In this document: one piece after another, positions 61,518 to 64,000 of the stretch
Layout: each line of letters begins with the position of its first letter
How positions within the stretch are numbered: position 1 is the stretch's first letter
Source of the DNA: Halisarca cf. caerulea
Lineage: Eukaryota > Porifera > Demospongiae > Chondrillida > Halisarcidae
Assembly: GCA_963170055.1 (NCBI GenBank)
Contig: CAUJGJ010000431.1
Location: 1,034,701 to 1,098,700, forward strand
DNA length: 64,000 nucleotides
Direction: 5' to 3'
Notes under the pieces: generated by a model
The model's database searches: none
Told to the model about the DNA's origin: nothing
What the model saw: the letters and a program-made list of their open reading frames with translations, nothing else
Position numbers and translations under genes: made by a program

Positions 61518-61732
61518 TCAGTCCCCACTGGGCTCAGGATCCTCAGTAATGGCTGCCATAACGTGTTGGCTGACAACACAGGAAGAAGTTTCCCCTTGTT
61601 CCTCATTCTCCTCTTCTTCAAGGACTTCAGTTGTCAGTCTTGGTTGGTGAGCTTGTACGGACTGCGCAATTCTCTCCACTCCTTTCTTGATCATGTCATC
61701 TCTGGTAGATGGCTTGAAGTGGGAGATTCTGC
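61518..61732 (-). CDS. Terminal exon of a GPCPD1-like gene, copy 2
   Basis: From a gttgcag| acceptor to TGA; 71 residues, rich in Glu (VLEEEENEEQGE) near the end. The acceptor is intact here, unlike at 8773. It follows the GDPD exons on the minus strand, so it would be the C-terminal tail of the same gene. No domain is recognised in it. Confidence 0.55.
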
Positions 61733-61738
61733 AACATG

Positions 61739-61740
<2 letters not shown>

Positions 61741-61781
<41 letters not shown>
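61741..61781. repeat. (GT)n microsatellite
   Basis: A pure GT tract just upstream (minus strand) of the exon at 61518-61732; equivalent to 8781-8817 in copy 1. Confidence 0.9.
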
Positions 61782-61782
<1 letters not shown>

Positions 61783-61912
61783 ATGTGTGCAAGCAAATGT
61801 ATAAATGAGAATATGAGAATAAGTCAATACTGTACACACTGTACATACATACACATGTACATCTATTTTGGGTATTGAAACATAAATCCACAATTCTGCT
61901 GATAAAGCACAA

Positions 61913-62118
61913 TTTTGCTGGTATAGAGAACCTCATGTACTGTAGGTATAGAGAACCTCATGTACTGTAGGTATAGAGAACCTCATGTACTGTAGGTATA
62001 GAGAACCTCATGTACTGTAGGTATAGAGAACCTCATGTACTGTAGGTATAGAGAACCTCATGTACTGTAGGTATGGAGAACCTCATGTACTGTTAGGTAT
62101 AGAGAACCTCATGTACTG
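61913..62118. repeat. 25-bp minisatellite
   Basis: Eight copies of tgtaggtatagagaacct-catgtac. Confidence 0.95.
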
Positions 62119-62119
62119 T

Positions 62120-62128
62120 ACACACACA

Positions 62129-62219
<91 letters not shown>

Positions 62220-62220
62220 A

Positions 62221-62255
<35 letters not shown>

Positions 62256-62272
62256 TTACACACACACACACA

Positions 62273-62337
<65 letters not shown>
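62120..62337. repeat. (CA)n microsatellite, 218 bp
   Basis: A CA tract with TACA, GACA and TTACA interruptions. Confidence 0.95.
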
Positions 62338-62339
<2 letters not shown>

Positions 62340-62499
62340 ATCATAAATGATCCCATCTACTCCCAGCCTTCTTCTGAATAGCAAAGTTTCCAGCAACATT
62401 GTTCTGTTCTCCCCAGCTCAGCAACACCAAACCTTGGTCCTTGACAGATTTTATCAGTTCAGTTTTCTCAAGAAACATGTTTGAATAAGGCACTATCCC
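62338..62499 (-). pseudogene. GPCPD1-like exon: end of the GDPD barrel, with a frameshift
   Basis: After a aactgcag| acceptor (minus strand) the frame reads GIVPYSNMFLEKTELI, KSVKDQGLVLLSWGEQNN, VAGNFAIQKKAG. A one-base excess in the 'gctgggagtagatggg' region (minus strand) then throws the frame; in the neighbouring frame it continues VDGIIYDG. GPCPD1 enzymes have, at this place, KGLVIFCWGDDTN ... LKELGVNGLIYD, so the match is clear. The extra base suggests a pseudogene or a sequencing error. Confidence 0.7.
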
Positions 62500-62551
62500 C
62501 TGCAGTTGATGTGGAGGTGTGAGAAAAGATTACGATAATGATGGTGATGGA

Positions 62552-62598
62552 ACCATAGACCCTCTAAACTACGTTACGTAGTTTAGAGTGTCTATGGT
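62552..62598. repeat. 47-bp near-perfect palindrome
   Basis: Arms of 22 bp (accatagaccctctaaac-tacg and its inverse with one mismatch) around a 3-base loop. One arm recurs at 52902-52922. Confidence 0.85.
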
Positions 62599-62629
62599 GG
62601 AACAATACACATGCATACATACATACATA

Positions 62630-62635
62630 CACACA

Positions 62636-62697
<62 letters not shown>
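62630..62697. repeat. (CA)n microsatellite
   Basis: A pure CA tract. Confidence 0.95.
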
Positions 62698-62698
<1 letters not shown>

Positions 62699-62699
62699 C

Positions 62700-62800
62700 C
62701 CAGCAGCCATGACACTCAAAGGAAGGACTGAGCTAGCAAATGCACCCTCTGTGGACCATTTAGAAAGTCGAAGCAAAGACGCGACAGAGTGATGACAACC
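62700..62800 (-). pseudogene. Possible GPCPD1-like exon remnant with a stop
   Basis: On the minus strand DFLNGPQRVHLLAQSFL, stop, VSWLLG lies where GPCPD1 has a D-x-R-x-x-(9-10)-A-x-x-F ... LLGI segment before the final barrel exon. The match is weak and the in-frame TGA would make it non-functional. Confidence 0.35.
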
Positions 62801-62931
62801 ATTAGAGGGGGATTGAAACAAAGACATGGAACGACATCATGCAACGGAGTAGTAGACAAAGCAAATTCAACCATTTGTATAAAAATGAAAGAAGTGCACA
62901 ATACAATAATGACAGGGTTTTACCCACTCAC

Positions 62932-63019
62932 CCTGGACAATGTTGTACAGACGTAGCAGTGATGAAAGACCACTGGAACGAGGTCAACTGTCAATTGAAC
63001 ATCAAACTCAGCAACATAC
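62932..63019 (-). CDS. GPCPD1-like exon: metal/catalytic strand of the GDPD domain
   Basis: 88 nt between ttctttag| and agg|gtgagt on the minus strand. It encodes [20 protein letters not shown] and nine more residues. This corresponds to the VEFDVxLTKDxVPVVYHD motif of glycerophosphodiester phosphodiesterases, where Glu and Asp bind the metal. One substitution is notable: the usual (Y/H)HD ends in HH here, so the Asp is missing. Other GDPD exons before and after are absent or decayed. Confidence 0.65.
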
Positions 63020-63049
63020 CTAAAGAAAGACCATAAGAACCAGAAGAGG

Positions 63050-63050
<1 letters not shown>

Positions 63051-63106
<56 letters not shown>

Positions 63107-63149
63107 CGTGCGCGCGCGTGTGTGTGTGTACGTGTGTGTGTGTGCGTGC

Positions 63150-63212
<63 letters not shown>

Positions 63213-63245
63213 TGTGTCTGTGTGTGCATGTGTGTGTGTGTGTGT
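63051..63245. repeat. (GT)n microsatellite
   Basis: A GT tract with CGTGCGCGCG and ACGTG interruptions, nearly 200 bp. Confidence 0.95.
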
Positions 63246-63569
63246 CCAAGCATACATTGTCTTTCTGATGGCACAACTTATGGGGAAACTGTTGAAAATC
63301 AACCTTCAGTGCTATACAGAGTATTGAGTGCTCTCTTTAGACCCACTGTCTGAAGAGAGTACCAGCACAAGTGTACATATCACTGTATGGGCTCAAACCT
63401 TCAGGAGTTAGTTCACACACCTGGCTTACAAGGGGAGTGTGGATACTGCAGTAGTAACCATTTAAACATATTATAAATACACACATACGTTTGTATGCAT
63501 GCACACACATGTACACACATGCACACACATGTACACAGGCACACACATATGTACACACACACATACACA

Positions 63570-63620
<51 letters not shown>

Positions 63621-63622
<2 letters not shown>

Positions 63623-63848
63623 CTTCTAGTTGTTCCAAATTCTCCATCCTCCACCACAACTGGTACTGATCCTTTCACAGCAGTTGAGGAAGAGACAAAC
63701 TTTCTAGGATGTATTGTACTCTCAAACTGTTCCACTATCAACTTCTTCTCTCCTCTCCAGGTCAGTTCACTGCACACCAAATAGCGGTAGTTGACCTCTT
63801 CCAGGTGTGAGAGGGAGAGGGGGAATTCCCATACTTTCACTTCACCAC
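63621..63848 (-). CDS. GPCPD1-like exon: CBM20 domain part, copy 2
   Basis: VWEFPLSLSHLEEVNYRYL, CSELTWRGEKKLIV, FESTIHPRKF and VPVVVEDGEFGTT are as in copy 1 with a handful of changes (PLSLSHL against SLSLSLL; LTWRG against LNWRG). GPCPD1 hydrolyses glycerophosphocholine in the cytosol; its N-terminal CBM20 binds glycogen-type sugars in related proteins. The exon is open; the gene continues beyond the window at 5'. Confidence 0.6.
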
Positions 63849-63900
63849 TAGTGGGAGGGGAGGAGGTAGGTTGGTGATGGGATATTTACACATGCAATTA

Positions 63901-64000
63901 CAGTGAAACCTCTATAGTAAGGACACCATTGGGACCACAATAAACAGTTCTGTACAGTGAAACCTCTATAATAAGGACACCATTTGGACCACAGTAAACA
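63901..64000. repeat. 54-bp transposon-end array, truncated by the window
   Basis: Two visible units of cagtgaaacctctata-(g/a)taaggacaccatt, as at 12222. Confidence 0.85.

Larger units (their letters stand above)
61279..61915. repeat. Duplicated block A, copy 2
   Basis: Copy of 8331-8935 in the same orientation. Confidence 0.85.
63480..64000. repeat. Duplicated block B, copy 2 (copy 1 at 11690-12330)
   Basis: It runs in the same orientation and order as copy 1: acacatgtac microsatellite, CBM20-type exon, then the cagtgaaacctctata 54-bp array, which reaches the window edge. Confidence 0.85.

Noticed and set aside
62060..63353. Poly(Thr-His) and poly(Cys-Val) open frames
   Set aside because: Products of CA/GT microsatellites.

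Overview
This window looks like animal nuclear DNA, most probably from a sponge or another early-branching invertebrate. The evidence is spliced genes with GT/AG introns, a Roc-COR-Death gene and a caspase-like/NACHT/LRR gene, very many (GT)n tracts, and dense small inverted-repeat transposons. The species cannot be named from the sequence. Exon models below were built by hand from splice signals and reading phase, and family names come from motifs I can read; no search was run.

Layout. 1-1,500: decayed miniature transposons whose ends have expanded into minisatellites. 1,561-7,386: a plus-strand gene with an N-terminal helical region, a Roc GTPase, a COR-like region and a C-terminal death domain. 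7,877-8,060: a relic of a NACHT-gene exon. 8,331-12,640: first, decayed copy of a block carrying minus-strand pieces of a GPCPD1-like glycerophosphodiesterase gene, overrun by minisatellites. 12,785-14,630: a large 44-bp satellite with a higher-order period. 15,673-24,050: a P-superfamily DNA transposon with 44-bp inverted ends, a THAP9-like transposase and an unidentified minus-strand gene. A poly(A)-tailed non-LTR retrotransposon is nested in it, flanked by a 14-bp target duplication. 24,737-30,037: a Tc1-like element broken by a second transposon that carries a THAP-domain transposase and, tail to tail, a gene for the P2X7 C-terminal 'ballast' domain.

32,743-59,857: the main host gene. Nine phase-compatible exons (3,600 nt by my count, no internal stop) encode a caspase-like domain with a His/Cys dyad, a short linker, a NACHT ATPase and LRR-like repeats, that is, a candidate NLR with a protease at its N-terminus. 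Its introns hold a piggyBac relic, two 756-bp repeats, several foldback elements, and a pogo/Tigger element nested in a P-type non-autonomous element and itself hit by a 541-bp MITE. An exon pair in the LRR part is tandemly duplicated. The same intronic segment of about 220 bp precedes both the caspase exon and the NACHT exon.

61,279-64,000: second copy of the GPCPD1-like block with more exons left but with a frameshift, so probably also a pseudogene; it runs off the window.

The Roc-COR-Death and caspase-NACHT-LRR genes fit together as an innate-immune or cell-death locus. The rest is mobile DNA in several nesting layers plus satellites, some of them grown from transposon ends.
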